Positions 35,322 through 42,773 of a DNA stretch of 64,000 nucleotides are shown here, one piece after another; position 1 is the first letter of the stretch; each line of letters opens with the position of its first letter. Location: positions 2,542,001 through 2,606,000 of the forward strand of contig NZ_CP043430.1 in the NCBI RefSeq assembly GCF_008271365.1, in the 5' to 3' direction. The position numbers and the translations under genes are program-made. The notes under the pieces were generated by a model. The model was not told where the DNA came from, searched no databases, and was given only the letters and a program-made list of their open reading frames with translations. This DNA is from Microbacterium sp. 1S1. Lineage in GTDB: Bacteria; Actinomycetota; Actinomycetes; Actinomycetales; Microbacteriaceae.

Positions 35322-35349
35322 TTAACCGATAATGTACATTATGTCAGGT
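35322..35349 (+). other. dif: dif site, XerCD recombination site at the chromosome terminus
   Basis: 28-base site with XerC-side arm TTAACCGATAA, central hexamer TGTACA and XerD-side arm TTATGTCAGGT. From memory of the published actinobacterial dif consensus, it matches at about 26 of 28 positions. Gene orientation and the polar heptamer GGGGGAG both invert around it, which supports its being the working chromosome-dimer resolution site. Confidence 0.85.
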
Positions 35350-35382
35350 AGTTGAGGAAGCCCCTCTCCTCAGCCCGTCTCG

Positions 35383-36168
35383 TCATGACGAAGCGAGTAT
35401 CTCCCGCGCCCGCGTCACGATGTCATCCACTCGCGATTGGAGGAATGGACCGGGACACTCCGTTCCCGACCACGTCTCCTGGTGGGTGATGACGTGCTCT
35501 CGGTCGATCTGGAAGCGCACCGGAACGCCGTCCAGCGTGCGCCCGTCGAAGCCTGCGAGCCACGCGATCATCTGCGCGATCTCCTCCACCTGCGCGGTGG
35601 TCACCGTGTACTCCGGTGCTCCGGTGAAATCCAGCGTCTCGACCGCCACGGACCGCCAGTTCCAGTCCGCGCCGGTGGACGACGGCTTCGCTCCCGGGCG
35701 GATGGTCTCGATGACCGAGCCGTCGTGTCGCAGATAGAAGGTGGGCGCCGACGATCTCCGGTTGCAACGGGAGAAGAAGTCCAGCTGGTCGGATGTCGTG
35801 CCGGTGTGGTGGATGATGAAGCGGTCGATGACCGGGCTCACGGTTCGACGTTCGCTGCCCGCGATGCTCCGGTCAGCGCGCACCGTGGGGTGGGCGCAGT
35901 CCTCGAAGCCGAGCGGGACCTCGAGACCCACGACCGCGCGGGGGTAGACCGGCTCGTACTCTGGGAGCCCTCGGGGGTTGTCCGGGCTGCGTCCGGTGTC
36001 GCCTGCCTCTCCCCCGGAGTTCGCGGAGAGCCAGATGCCGACGCCGGTCACCGCGACGCCGGTTCCGGCAGCGATGAGCAATCCCCGCCGCGTGTGCGTC
36101 GGGACGTGCTCATCGGCGTCCCGTGCTCCCGGGTCCTCCGGATGCTGAGCCTCCCTGCGCGTGCTCAC
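35383..36168 (-). CDS. N-acetylmuramoyl-L-alanine amidase domain protein, exported
   Basis: 261 residues. THTRRGLLIAAGTGVAVTGVG near residue 25 is a Tat-like signal or membrane anchor. The rest is an amidase_2/PGRP domain with zinc-ligand positions visible as His in FIIHHTG (near 117), His in VITHQETW and Cys in TECPGP near the C-terminus. It should cleave between MurNAc and the stem peptide in cell-wall turnover. It ends 33 bases beyond dif and overlaps the preceding membrane-protein gene by 4 bases, so they form an operon. Confidence 0.88.
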   Translation of the reverse strand: MSTRREAQHPEDPGARDADEHVPTHTRRGLLIAAGTGVAVTGVGIWLSANSGGEAGDTGRSPDNPRGLPEYEPVYPRAVVGLEVPLGFEDCAHPTVRADRSIAGSERRTVSPVIDRFIIHHTGTTSDQLDFFSRCNRRSSAPTFYLRHDGSVIETIRPGAKPSSTGADWNWRSVAVETLDFTGAPEYTVTTAQVEEIAQMIAWLAGFDGRTLDGVPVRFQIDREHVITHQETWSGTECPGPFLQSRVDDIVTRAREILASS

Positions 36169-36671
36169 GCGGCCTGCTCGTCGTCTCGCGGTGCTAGGAA
36201 CTCACGCCGCGGGCGTCGTCCTGGCCAGACGAAATGCGCGACCGAGAAGGCGAGGACCGACCACGAGACGACGAACGCCCACCACGGCAACGCCGCTCCC
36301 CCGCTTCCGCCCGCCAGCACGACCGACACGATGCAGGCGCCGAGTCCGACGACGACGCCGAGGACCGTGATCTCGCCGTGGGCGAGCCACCGCGCGCGCA
36401 GCGCCGAGACGAGGCGAAGGGGCAGGCCGATCACGAGGGCGGCGATGATCGACACGACGGACAGGACGACGGCGATGATGCTCGCCCCGATGAAAGACGT
36501 CACACCGTCGTACTCCTCCGCGGCACCGAGCGCCAGGAAGAATGCCACGATGAACAGGAAAAAGCCACCGACGAAGAACTGGCCGAGGATGAGCGAGGCC
36601 GTCGAGTCGTCGGCTCCCCGAAAACCCCCGCGTTTTCGCAGGTCTGCGGGGACACGGCGAGGCGAGGTCAT
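36165..36671 (-). CDS. Membrane protein of unknown function
   Basis: 168 residues with four predicted membrane helices (LGQFFVGGFFLFIVAFFLAL, then IIAVVLSVVSIIAALVIGL, VLGVVVGLGACIVSVVLAG and WWAFVVSWSVLAF). No family is recognised. It is co-transcribed with the amidase gene (ATGA-type overlap), so a link to the cell envelope is plausible. A TAGGAT hexamer 6 bases upstream of the ATG indicates a leaderless promoter facing away from the divergent gene at 36757. Confidence 0.75.
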   Translation of the reverse strand: MTSPRRVPADLRKRGGFRGADDSTASLILGQFFVGGFFLFIVAFFLALGAAEEYDGVTSFIGASIIAVVLSVVSIIAALVIGLPLRLVSALRARWLAHGEITVLGVVVGLGACIVSVVLAGGSGGAALPWWAFVVSWSVLAFSVAHFVWPGRRPRREFLAPRDDEQAA

Positions 36672-36677
36672 ATCGCG

Positions 36678-36683
36678 ATCCTA
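36678..36683 (-). promoter_or_regulatory. -10 box of a leaderless promoter (membrane protein-amidase operon)
   Basis: TAGGAT on the minus strand, 6 bases before ATG 36671. Confidence 0.55.
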
Positions 36684-36744
36684 CGAGGTGCGGCTTCCCG
36701 AGGGCGGGTACTCCCTGCGGGCTCCCGGTAGGTCTCGCGACGAC

Positions 36745-36750
36745 TAGGGT
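36745..36750 (+). promoter_or_regulatory. -10 box of a leaderless promoter (membrane protein 36757)
   Basis: TAGGGT, 6 bases before GTG 36757; no Shine-Dalgarno sequence. Confidence 0.5.
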
Positions 36751-36756
36751 GATTGC

Positions 36757-37452
36757 GTGAGCGATGGGGCCGAGAACGCAACTGCTGACAGTCGAGCGCG
36801 TCGGCTCACATGGGTCACCGGCGGAATCCTCCTCCTCCTCTCGGTCGTCATCTGGTTCACAGCCCGCGGGGCGCTCGCCGGCTTCGCGTTCGTGAAGGAT
36901 GCCGTGTTCGCAGCGGCGGCCGTTCTGTTCGTGATCGGTGTCGGGCGTGCGGGTAGCGTCACCGATCGGCGGCCAGTGAGCACCGTCGCGACCCTCGCGC
37001 TGGCTGTCGTTCCGTTCGCGCAGTCCCTCTGGTTCGGCCTCGTCCCGGCGTCGCCCGGCGACCCCAACGCGCGCGAAGACGCCTGGGTGCTTGCAGCCGT
37101 GCTGTATTACGGCAGCCTGGCCACGCTCGCGATCATCGCCTCTGTCGGAATCGGACGCGCGAGGGTCCTCCCGTCGCCCTGGCGCTGGGCCCCGCTGTGG
37201 GTCGTCTTCTGGACGCCACTCGCTTTCGTCGTCGGGATCACCGTTTCCTCGTCGGTGCCCTTCGACACCGCGACATCGAGGATCGCCGGTCATCTCGTTG
37301 TCGACGGGCCCGCGATCGGCACCGCCTTCCTCGGCATCGTCGCCCTCGTCCTCGGCATCCGCGAGCAACGCCCGCGCATCGCGCCGGTCACCAGCACCTG
37401 GCTGTCCCCACTAGCCGACGATCCCCCGTTCCTCAGCGACTCATCCTCGTAG
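36757..37452 (+). CDS. Membrane protein of unknown function, six to seven helices
   Basis: 231 residues; hydrophobic segments begin at about 22 (WVTGGILLLLSVVIWFTAR), 45, 75, 108, 145 and 195. The C-terminus is a short Pro/Ser-rich cytoplasmic tail. No family or conserved motif is recognised. It is flanked by a divergent leaderless gene and by a convergent VOC remnant, so it appears monocistronic. Start GTG 36757. Confidence 0.7.
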   Translation: MSDGAENATADSRARRLTWVTGGILLLLSVVIWFTARGALAGFAFVKDAVFAAAAVLFVIGVGRAGSVTDRRPVSTVATLALAVVPFAQSLWFGLVPASPGDPNAREDAWVLAAVLYYGSLATLAIIASVGIGRARVLPSPWRWAPLWVVFWTPLAFVVGITVSSSVPFDTATSRIAGHLVVDGPAIGTAFLGIVALVLGIREQRPRIAPVTSTWLSPLADDPPFLSDSSS

Positions 37453-37491
37453 TCCGGAACTCCTCCGCCCGCCGCGCTGTGATCTGCGGCG

Positions 37492-37797
37492 CTAGTGGGA
37501 GGACCAGACGCCGAGCTCGCTGCCGCTCGGGTCGGCGAAGTGAAGGCGCCGGCCACCGGGGAACGCATACGGCTCCTGCAGGATCCGGCCGCCCGCGTCT
37601 TGGATCGCCTCCCTCGTCGCATCGAGGTCGTCGGAGTAGAGCAGCACGAGCGGACCGCCGACGGGTCGCGGCGCGTCCGCGAGCAGCAGTCCGCCGACCT
37701 CGCTCCCGTCTCCGCGGGGCGAGAGGATGCCCGCATAGCCAGGGCCGTAGTCCTGGAAGCTCCATCCGAAGGCGGTGGTGAAGAAGCGCTTCGCCAC
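37492..37797 (-). pseudogene. VOC-family protein lacking its N-terminal strand, probable remnant
   Basis: 101 codons similar to glyoxalase/bleomycin-resistance family proteins (AKRFFTTAFGWSFQDYGPGY, then GGRILQEPYAFPGGRRLHF and DPSGSELGVWS). Family members normally have a further 12-15 residues, including the first beta-strand and a metal ligand, before AKRF. Here the frame continues upstream for only nine codons without a start before a stop, and that DNA holds the promoter of the divergent MFS gene. Either truncated by rearrangement or expressed from GTG 37797 as a shortened protein. Confidence 0.55.
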
Positions 37798-37804
37798 GCA
37801 GGAG

Positions 37805-37810
37805 TAGCGT
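37805..37810 (+). promoter_or_regulatory. -10 box of a leaderless promoter (MFS transporter 37817)
   Basis: TAGCGT, 6 bases before GTG 37817. Confidence 0.5.
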
Positions 37811-37816
37811 GGAAGG

Positions 37817-39142
37817 GTGCCTCAGGTCTCCCACTCCCCCGTCTCCACGCCGGGGTGGCGGGCCTGGGCGATCTGGTCCGTCGGCGTCGCGGCCTACGTG
37901 CTCGCCATCACCAACCGGACGTCTCTGGGCGCCGTCGGTGTCGAGGCCGCCGACCGGTTCCAGGCGGACGCCTCCACGCTCGCGCTGTTCGCGGTGGTGC
38001 AGCTCGCCGTCTACGGGGGGATGCAGATCCCGGTGGGGGTCCTCCTCGACCGCTACGGCTCCCGTCCGATCATCACCGCGGGGATGCTGCTCATGGCGGC
38101 CGGACAGCTCACGATGGCCCTCTCCCCCAGCATCGCCATCGCGATCATCGCGCGCGTCCTCCTCGGAGCCGGCGACGCCGCCGTCTTCCCCGCCGTGCTG
38201 CGACTGGTGGCGACATGGTTCCCCGCGCAGCGAGGCCCCGTCATGGTCCAGTTCACCGGGATCATCGGGCAGGCCGGGCAGCTGATCGCACTGGTACCCG
38301 TTGCCGCCCTGCTGCACGCGACGACCTGGACGATCACGTTCGGCAGCATCGCCGGCCTCGGCCTGCTCTTCACGATCCTCGTGTGGCTCATCGTGCGCAA
38401 CAATCCCGCCGAGAGCGGTCCCGATGTCTCGGTGAACACGGACACCGGAGTCGTGCGTGTCGTGACGTCGGCGATCGACACGGGCGTCGGCATCCGGGCG
38501 GCGTGGGCGCATCCCGGCACGCGGCTCGCGTTCTGGTCGCACTTCACCACCCCGTTCGCCGGCACGGTGTTCGTCCTGCTGTGGGGCATGCCGTTCCTCA
38601 CGGCCGGCGAGGGGCTGACCACCGCCCACGCGGCGGGGATCATCTCGATCTACGTCGTCGCGGGCATGGTCCTCGGCCCGATCATCGGCGACCTCTCCCG
38701 GCGTCTGCCGAATCACCGCTCGCTCGCCCTCGTCCTCCCCGCCGTCGCCGTGCAGATGGCCGCCTGGATCGCGGTCATCGCCCTTCCCGGCCCCGCCCCG
38801 GACTGGCTGCTCTGGGTCCTGGCGGTCGCCCTCGCGACCGGGGGCCCGGCATCGATGATCGCCTTCGACCACGCCCGCACGCACAACCCCGTGCATCGCC
38901 TCAGCACGGCAACCGGCGTGACGAACGCGGGTGGCTTCATCGCGGCCCTGATCGCCGTCTTCGTGATCGGTCTCCTCCTCGACGCCCAAGGCGCCGGCAC
39001 TCCGGACACGTACACGCTCGACGCGTTCCGTGTCGCGTTCCTCACCCCGATCCCGCTCTGGGTCCTCGGGGTCGTGTTCATACTGATCGAACGCAAGCGG
39101 ACGCGGATCCGCATGGGGCTGGATCCCGAGCGGCGTCGCTGA
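37817..39142 (+). CDS. MFS transporter
   Basis: 441-residue major facilitator with twelve hydrophobic segments. The MFS loop 2-3 signature is recognisable as GVLLDRYGSRPIITAGM near residue 75, and an RVLLGAGDAAVFPAVLRL helix near 115 follows the pattern of the anion/nitrate-type or CynX-like subfamily. The substrate is unknown. GTG start with a -10-like TAGCGT 6 bases upstream. It begins 19 bases from the divergent VOC remnant. Confidence 0.85.
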   Translation: MPQVSHSPVSTPGWRAWAIWSVGVAAYVLAITNRTSLGAVGVEAADRFQADASTLALFAVVQLAVYGGMQIPVGVLLDRYGSRPIITAGMLLMAAGQLTMALSPSIAIAIIARVLLGAGDAAVFPAVLRLVATWFPAQRGPVMVQFTGIIGQAGQLIALVPVAALLHATTWTITFGSIAGLGLLFTILVWLIVRNNPAESGPDVSVNTDTGVVRVVTSAIDTGVGIRAAWAHPGTRLAFWSHFTTPFAGTVFVLLWGMPFLTAGEGLTTAHAAGIISIYVVAGMVLGPIIGDLSRRLPNHRSLALVLPAVAVQMAAWIAVIALPGPAPDWLLWVLAVALATGGPASMIAFDHARTHNPVHRLSTATGVTNAGGFIAALIAVFVIGLLLDAQGAGTPDTYTLDAFRVAFLTPIPLWVLGVVFILIERKRTRIRMGLDPERRR

Positions 39143-39149
39143 GCGCCCA

Positions 39150-39155
39150 TAGGAT
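39150..39155 (+). promoter_or_regulatory. -10 box of a near-leaderless promoter (DUF4232 protein)
   Basis: TAGGAT, 5 bases before ATG 39161. Confidence 0.45.
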
Positions 39156-39160
39156 GAGGC

Positions 39161-40342
39161 ATGGCCTCCGCTCACCCGTCGAACGCCGCCCTCCCGAGCG
39201 CCCGAGACACTCGCACGGGGCCCCCGTTGACGGCGGGACTGCTCGCCGGGCTGCTCCTCGGCATGCTGTGGATCGTCTCCGGCGCCATCGCCCGACTGAC
39301 CGGTTCCGAGATCGTGCTGACGCGTTTGCTGAGCTTCGCGGCGATCGGCCCGCTGCAGAGCCATGCCTGGCTGCTCCCCGGCGCGTGGGGCGTTCTGGTG
39401 CTGGTGATGACGGCCGCCGTGCTGTGCAGCGTCGTCGGGATCGTGGCACGCGGCGCGCGGGGGCTCGGTCGGGCACCCGCATTCCTCGTGCTCTGGTTCG
39501 GTGCCGTCCTCGCCGCAACGGCCGTCGGGCTGTGCGACGACGTCACTCGGGTGCTGTCTTTCCTCCCTCTCTCAGGCCTGCACGGTCTCACGGCGGCGGT
39601 CGTGGAGTCCGCGCCGGACACCGCCTACTGGGGACTCGCCTGGGGATGGATCCCCGCCTGGGCCTTCTCGCGCAGAGCCGGTGAGGAATCTGCGCGGCGG
39701 TGGTCCCCGCGCCTTCTCGGTGTCACCCTCGCGAGCGTGGTCGCGCTCGTCGTCGTCGGGAGCCTGGCCGATGCCGCGTGGCAGCGCCAGACCGTCGAGG
39801 AGAACGCCGCGCTGCAGGACGCCACCGACGAGGCGGGAGCCTTCGTCGATCCGGCGGCCGTGGGCGATCCGGTGCCGGAGCGGGCCCCGGGGGCTTCGAC
39901 ACCCCAACTCCCCGCAGACGCCTGCACCCCCGACAACGCCACGCTGCTGCTCGGAACCGCCGACGGGGCCACGGGGCATCGCGCCCAGAGCATCCGGCTG
40001 ATGAACGTCGGTGAGGAGCCCTGCGTGGTCGAGGGGTATCCCGACATCGCGTTCGCGGATCAGAACGGCCATGCGCTTGAGGTCGAGGTGCGCCCCGGTT
40101 CCTCATTCCTGGCGACCGACCCCGGCTCCGTGCCCGTCACCGTACCGCCTCAGGGCGAGGCGACCGCGGTGATCGGCTGGGACGCCAATGCCACGGCCGG
40201 TGCTCTCGTGGCGCGTGCGCTGCACGCCGCCCTGCTCCCCGGATACGACCGCGGTTCGTGGCCGGTTGAGCTCGACATCGTGTCGGGCTCGCTCGTCGAG
40301 ATCACGGCCTGGCATCTGGGGGACGCACCGGCCGCGCCGTGA
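39161..40342 (+). CDS. Membrane-anchored DUF4232 domain protein
   Basis: 393 residues. The N-terminal half has five or six membrane helices (PLTAGLLAGLLLGMLWIVSG first, ending VVALVVVGSLADA near 200). An extracellular linker (residues 210-250, acidic and Pro-rich) leads to a C-terminal DUF4232 domain (RAQSIRLMNVGEEPCVVEGYP, then a VPPQGEATAVIGW strand), a beta-sandwich common on actinobacterial surfaces with no known function. The C-terminal domain is expected outside the cell. Confidence 0.8.
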   Translation: MASAHPSNAALPSARDTRTGPPLTAGLLAGLLLGMLWIVSGAIARLTGSEIVLTRLLSFAAIGPLQSHAWLLPGAWGVLVLVMTAAVLCSVVGIVARGARGLGRAPAFLVLWFGAVLAATAVGLCDDVTRVLSFLPLSGLHGLTAAVVESAPDTAYWGLAWGWIPAWAFSRRAGEESARRWSPRLLGVTLASVVALVVVGSLADAAWQRQTVEENAALQDATDEAGAFVDPAAVGDPVPERAPGASTPQLPADACTPDNATLLLGTADGATGHRAQSIRLMNVGEEPCVVEGYPDIAFADQNGHALEVEVRPGSSFLATDPGSVPVTVPPQGEATAVIGWDANATAGALVARALHAALLPGYDRGSWPVELDIVSGSLVEITAWHLGDAPAAP

Positions 40343-40357
40343 CGGCGCTCCCCGCCG

Positions 40358-41170
40358 TTAGCGCAGCAGGTGCTGAAACGTCTCCACGATCAACTCGACG
40401 CTGACGCGCTCCGGCACCTCCGCGTCACCCGCTTCGAACTCGGCGAGCTCCACGCCGCGGACGTCGGCGGCCGGGATGGCGGCGAACAGCGCGGCCACCT
40501 GGTGCGGCAGCAGACCGTCGCCGACCCGATAGGCCGCGGGGATGTAGCCCGGCTCCAGGACATCCCAGTCGACATGGATCCACACCGGGCGCCCGGCGAT
40601 GAGTTCACCCAGCCGCTGCGGGGTGCTCTCCGCGGGGCTGAGGACGGTCACTCCCGCGCCGGCGAGGAGCTCTCCCTCGGCGGGGTCGATGTCGCGGCCG
40701 CCGACGACGATGACCTGCCGCGGGTCGAGGCCCGCCCCCTGGCCGCTGTCCCACAGCCCGCAGGCGGCGGCGAGGACCATGCCGCCGAGGTAGCCGGAGT
40801 CGGTGGTGTCCGGCGTGTTGAAGTCGCCGTGCGCGTCGATCCACAGCACCACCGCGTCGGGGTGGTGCTCGGCGACACTCGGCAGCGTTCCGAGGCTCGC
40901 GGCACAGGTGTTCGTCACGAGGAGCGGCGTCGTCTCCCCCGCGATCGCCTCCTGCACCGCGGCACGCAGGCCCGCGAGTGTGTCCGCGGCCTCCGGCAGC
41001 GCGACCGACCAGTCATCGAGCCGAGCCGGCTCCGGAGTGCCGACCACCACCGGCTCCTGACGCAGAAGCGAGGACAGCGCGTCGGCGACGCGGCGCGCCC
41101 CGACGAGCGCTCCGTCGGTGCGGTCGGCGACGCGACCCTGGTTGAGGATGAGCGCGAAGGGCCTGGTCAT
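40358..41170 (-). CDS. Arginase/ureohydrolase-fold protein with altered metal site
   Basis: 270 residues of the arginase/agmatinase fold. DAHGDFN near residue 127 and HVDWDVLEP near 215 supply the manganese-ligand aspartates and His. The first canonical motif, GGDHS, is replaced by TNTCAAS, so the usual first histidine ligand is a cysteine. Similar His-to-Cys variants occur in actinobacterial arginase-family proteins of unknown substrate. The start ATG 41170 is well inside a longer open frame that has no ribosome site. No arginine-catabolic neighbours. Confidence 0.8.
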   Translation of the reverse strand: MTRPFALILNQGRVADRTDGALVGARRVADALSSLLRQEPVVVGTPEPARLDDWSVALPEAADTLAGLRAAVQEAIAGETTPLLVTNTCAASLGTLPSVAEHHPDAVVLWIDAHGDFNTPDTTDSGYLGGMVLAAACGLWDSGQGAGLDPRQVIVVGGRDIDPAEGELLAGAGVTVLSPAESTPQRLGELIAGRPVWIHVDWDVLEPGYIPAAYRVGDGLLPHQVAALFAAIPAADVRGVELAEFEAGDAEVPERVSVELIVETFQHLLR

Positions 41171-41226
41171 CCGCTCAGTCTCGCACCCGCCGCAGACCGC
41201 GACCAAAACCGCTCGGCCGGAGCGCG

Positions 41227-41973
41227 CTATCGCCGGCGCGGAGTCCATCCCGACGGCAACCCGCCGTCGACGAAGGCGCGGTCCCGATCCGCTGCCGCCG
41301 ACCAGCCCTGCGCCTCCTCCTCGGTGTCGAAAGCGCCCCGAGCCACGCGGAAGCCGACATCGTCGTGGTGCATGCGCGGCGCTCCCCCACGGCGGACGGA
41401 GGCGCGCACGCTCCAGGCGTCGTCCGCGAATCCGCCACCGCGGAACACGCGATAGTCGTCGTACCGCGCGGGGTCGAGGAGATCCCAGCACCACTCCCAG
41501 ACGTTGCCGAGCGTGTCGAAGAGCCCGTGCAGGTTCGGGAGCTTCCCGCCCACGTCCTGCGGTGTGCCCACGCCGTCGGCCGCCGTCCAGGCGGCCTCAG
41601 CCAGCGGCGCGTAATGCGGTCCGGTGGAACCGGCGCGGCAGGCGTACTCCCACTCGGCCTCCGTCGGCAGTCGGAAGCCGTCTGCCGTGGTATCCCAGGC
41701 CACGTCCTCACCCTCGAAGTGGTAGACCGGGTCCAGTCCCTCCCACTCGGACGCGGCGTTGCAGAAGTGGATCGCGCGCAGCCAGCTCACGTCGGCGATC
41801 GGGCGGCGAGGATGCCGTGACGGTGTGCCCAGGACCTCGGTGACCTGTTCTTCGGTCACCGGGAAGACACCGAGGGCGAAGGCTTCGAGCTCCACGGTAC
41901 GACGCGTGCGACGCCGGGCATCGTGCAGCGTGACCGTTCCGGGCGGGAGACGAACGAGGTCGATGTCGCTCAT
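41227..41973 (-). CDS. SUMF1/EgtB-type (formylglycine-generating enzyme-like) domain protein
   Basis: 248-residue protein consisting of one FGE-sulfatase domain: FPVTEEQV near the start, then AIHFCNAASEWEGLDPVY, RLPTEAEWEYACRAGS near 105, NVWEWCWD near 160 and FRGGGFADDAW near 180. The active-site cysteines that bind copper in true formylglycine-generating enzymes, normally after the RGGS segment, are absent, and no sulfatase is nearby. It is therefore better seen as a structural or EgtB/PvdO-like relative of unknown function. Small gap to the SGNH gene upstream suggests co-transcription. Confidence 0.82.
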   Translation of the reverse strand: MSDIDLVRLPPGTVTLHDARRRTRRTVELEAFALGVFPVTEEQVTEVLGTPSRHPRRPIADVSWLRAIHFCNAASEWEGLDPVYHFEGEDVAWDTTADGFRLPTEAEWEYACRAGSTGPHYAPLAEAAWTAADGVGTPQDVGGKLPNLHGLFDTLGNVWEWCWDLLDPARYDDYRVFRGGGFADDAWSVRASVRRGGAPRMHHDDVGFRVARGAFDTEEEAQGWSAAADRDRAFVDGGLPSGWTPRRR

Positions 41974-41989
41974 GCGCCGCGCACGACGG

Positions 41990-42745
41990 TCACGCCGGCG
42001 TCCGCTCGACCCAGGTCGGGTACTTCGCGGCGCGGCCGTCTCCGGACGAGGTCCTCGTCACGCGACGACGTACCCAGGGGCCGACGAACTGCCGGTAGTA
42101 CGCCAGCCCCGCGGGGCCGGCGGTCCATCGATCGACCGGCGCCCACCAGGCGGCCGGTGGCTCGAAGCCCAGTCCATGCAGCACGCGCGCAGCCACCCGA
42201 TGATGTCCGGCGGCGTTCATATGGAGCCGGTCCTCCGACCAGTACGCGGGCTGCGACAACTCGGTGTCCGGCCAGTTGAGAGCGCGGATCACGTCTGGCC
42301 GATTTTCGATCCGCCGGAGCACCGCCTCCGAGAGCTGGTCACCGCGGCGCTGCACGAGAGAGCCCATCGGAAGCTGCCCGCTGGGGTTGGCGCCGGAGAG
42401 CAGGATCATCGTCACGCCCTCCTCGTCGCACCGCCGCAGCACGCGGCTGAACGCATCGGCGATGTGCTCCACGTCGGTCCGCGGCCGCAACATATCGTTC
42501 CCGCCGCCGTTGAACGACAGGTGCGTGGGACGAAGCGCCAGCGCGGGCTCGAGCTGCTCCTCGACGATCGGCCACGCCAGCTTCCCCCGGATCGCCAGGT
42601 TCGCATACTGGATGGGGTGTCCCACGGCATCCGCCCATCCCTGCGCGGCGATGTCGGCCCACCCGCGCTCGCGCCCATCGGGGAGCACATCGCCCACGCC
42701 CTCGGTGAAGGAGTCGCCTATCGCGACGAAACGTACATCAGCCAC
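41990..42745 (-). CDS. SGNH/GDSL hydrolase, paralogue of 8878-9705
   Basis: 251-residue esterase-like protein: GDSFTEG near residue 10 (nucleophile Ser), NGGGNDMLRP near 80, and the Asp/His pair in EDRLHMNAAGHH near 175. No signal peptide. It shares block order and many residues with the SGNH protein 33 kb away. GTG start with a TAGGCT -10-like hexamer 6 bases upstream, hence probably leaderless; it may lead a transcript covering the SUMF1-like gene. Confidence 0.88.
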   Translation of the reverse strand: MADVRFVAIGDSFTEGVGDVLPDGRERGWADIAAQGWADAVGHPIQYANLAIRGKLAWPIVEEQLEPALALRPTHLSFNGGGNDMLRPRTDVEHIADAFSRVLRRCDEEGVTMILLSGANPSGQLPMGSLVQRRGDQLSEAVLRRIENRPDVIRALNWPDTELSQPAYWSEDRLHMNAAGHHRVAARVLHGLGFEPPAAWWAPVDRWTAGPAGLAYYRQFVGPWVRRRVTRTSSGDGRAAKYPTWVERTPA

Positions 42746-42751
42746 GCGCCC

Positions 42752-42757
42752 AGCCTA
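42752..42757 (-). promoter_or_regulatory. -10 box of a leaderless promoter (SGNH hydrolase 41990)
   Basis: TAGGCT on the minus strand, 6 bases before GTG 42745. Confidence 0.55.
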
Positions 42758-42773
42758 TTCCCGGCCGAGGACG

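Larger units (their letters stand above)
33621..35349. mobile_element. Candidate IMEX-type island between two dif-like sites
   Basis: About 1.7 kb bounded by direct dif-like repeats at 33621-33648 and 35322-35349. Composition is unlike the host: I count 49% G+C in 34261-34380 against 72% in 32281-32340. It carries a two-gene micro-operon, a secreted protein gene and a long palindrome, but no integrase or transposase, which fits an element mobilised by host XerC/XerD or its decayed remnant. Inference; needs an empty-site comparison. Confidence 0.5.
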
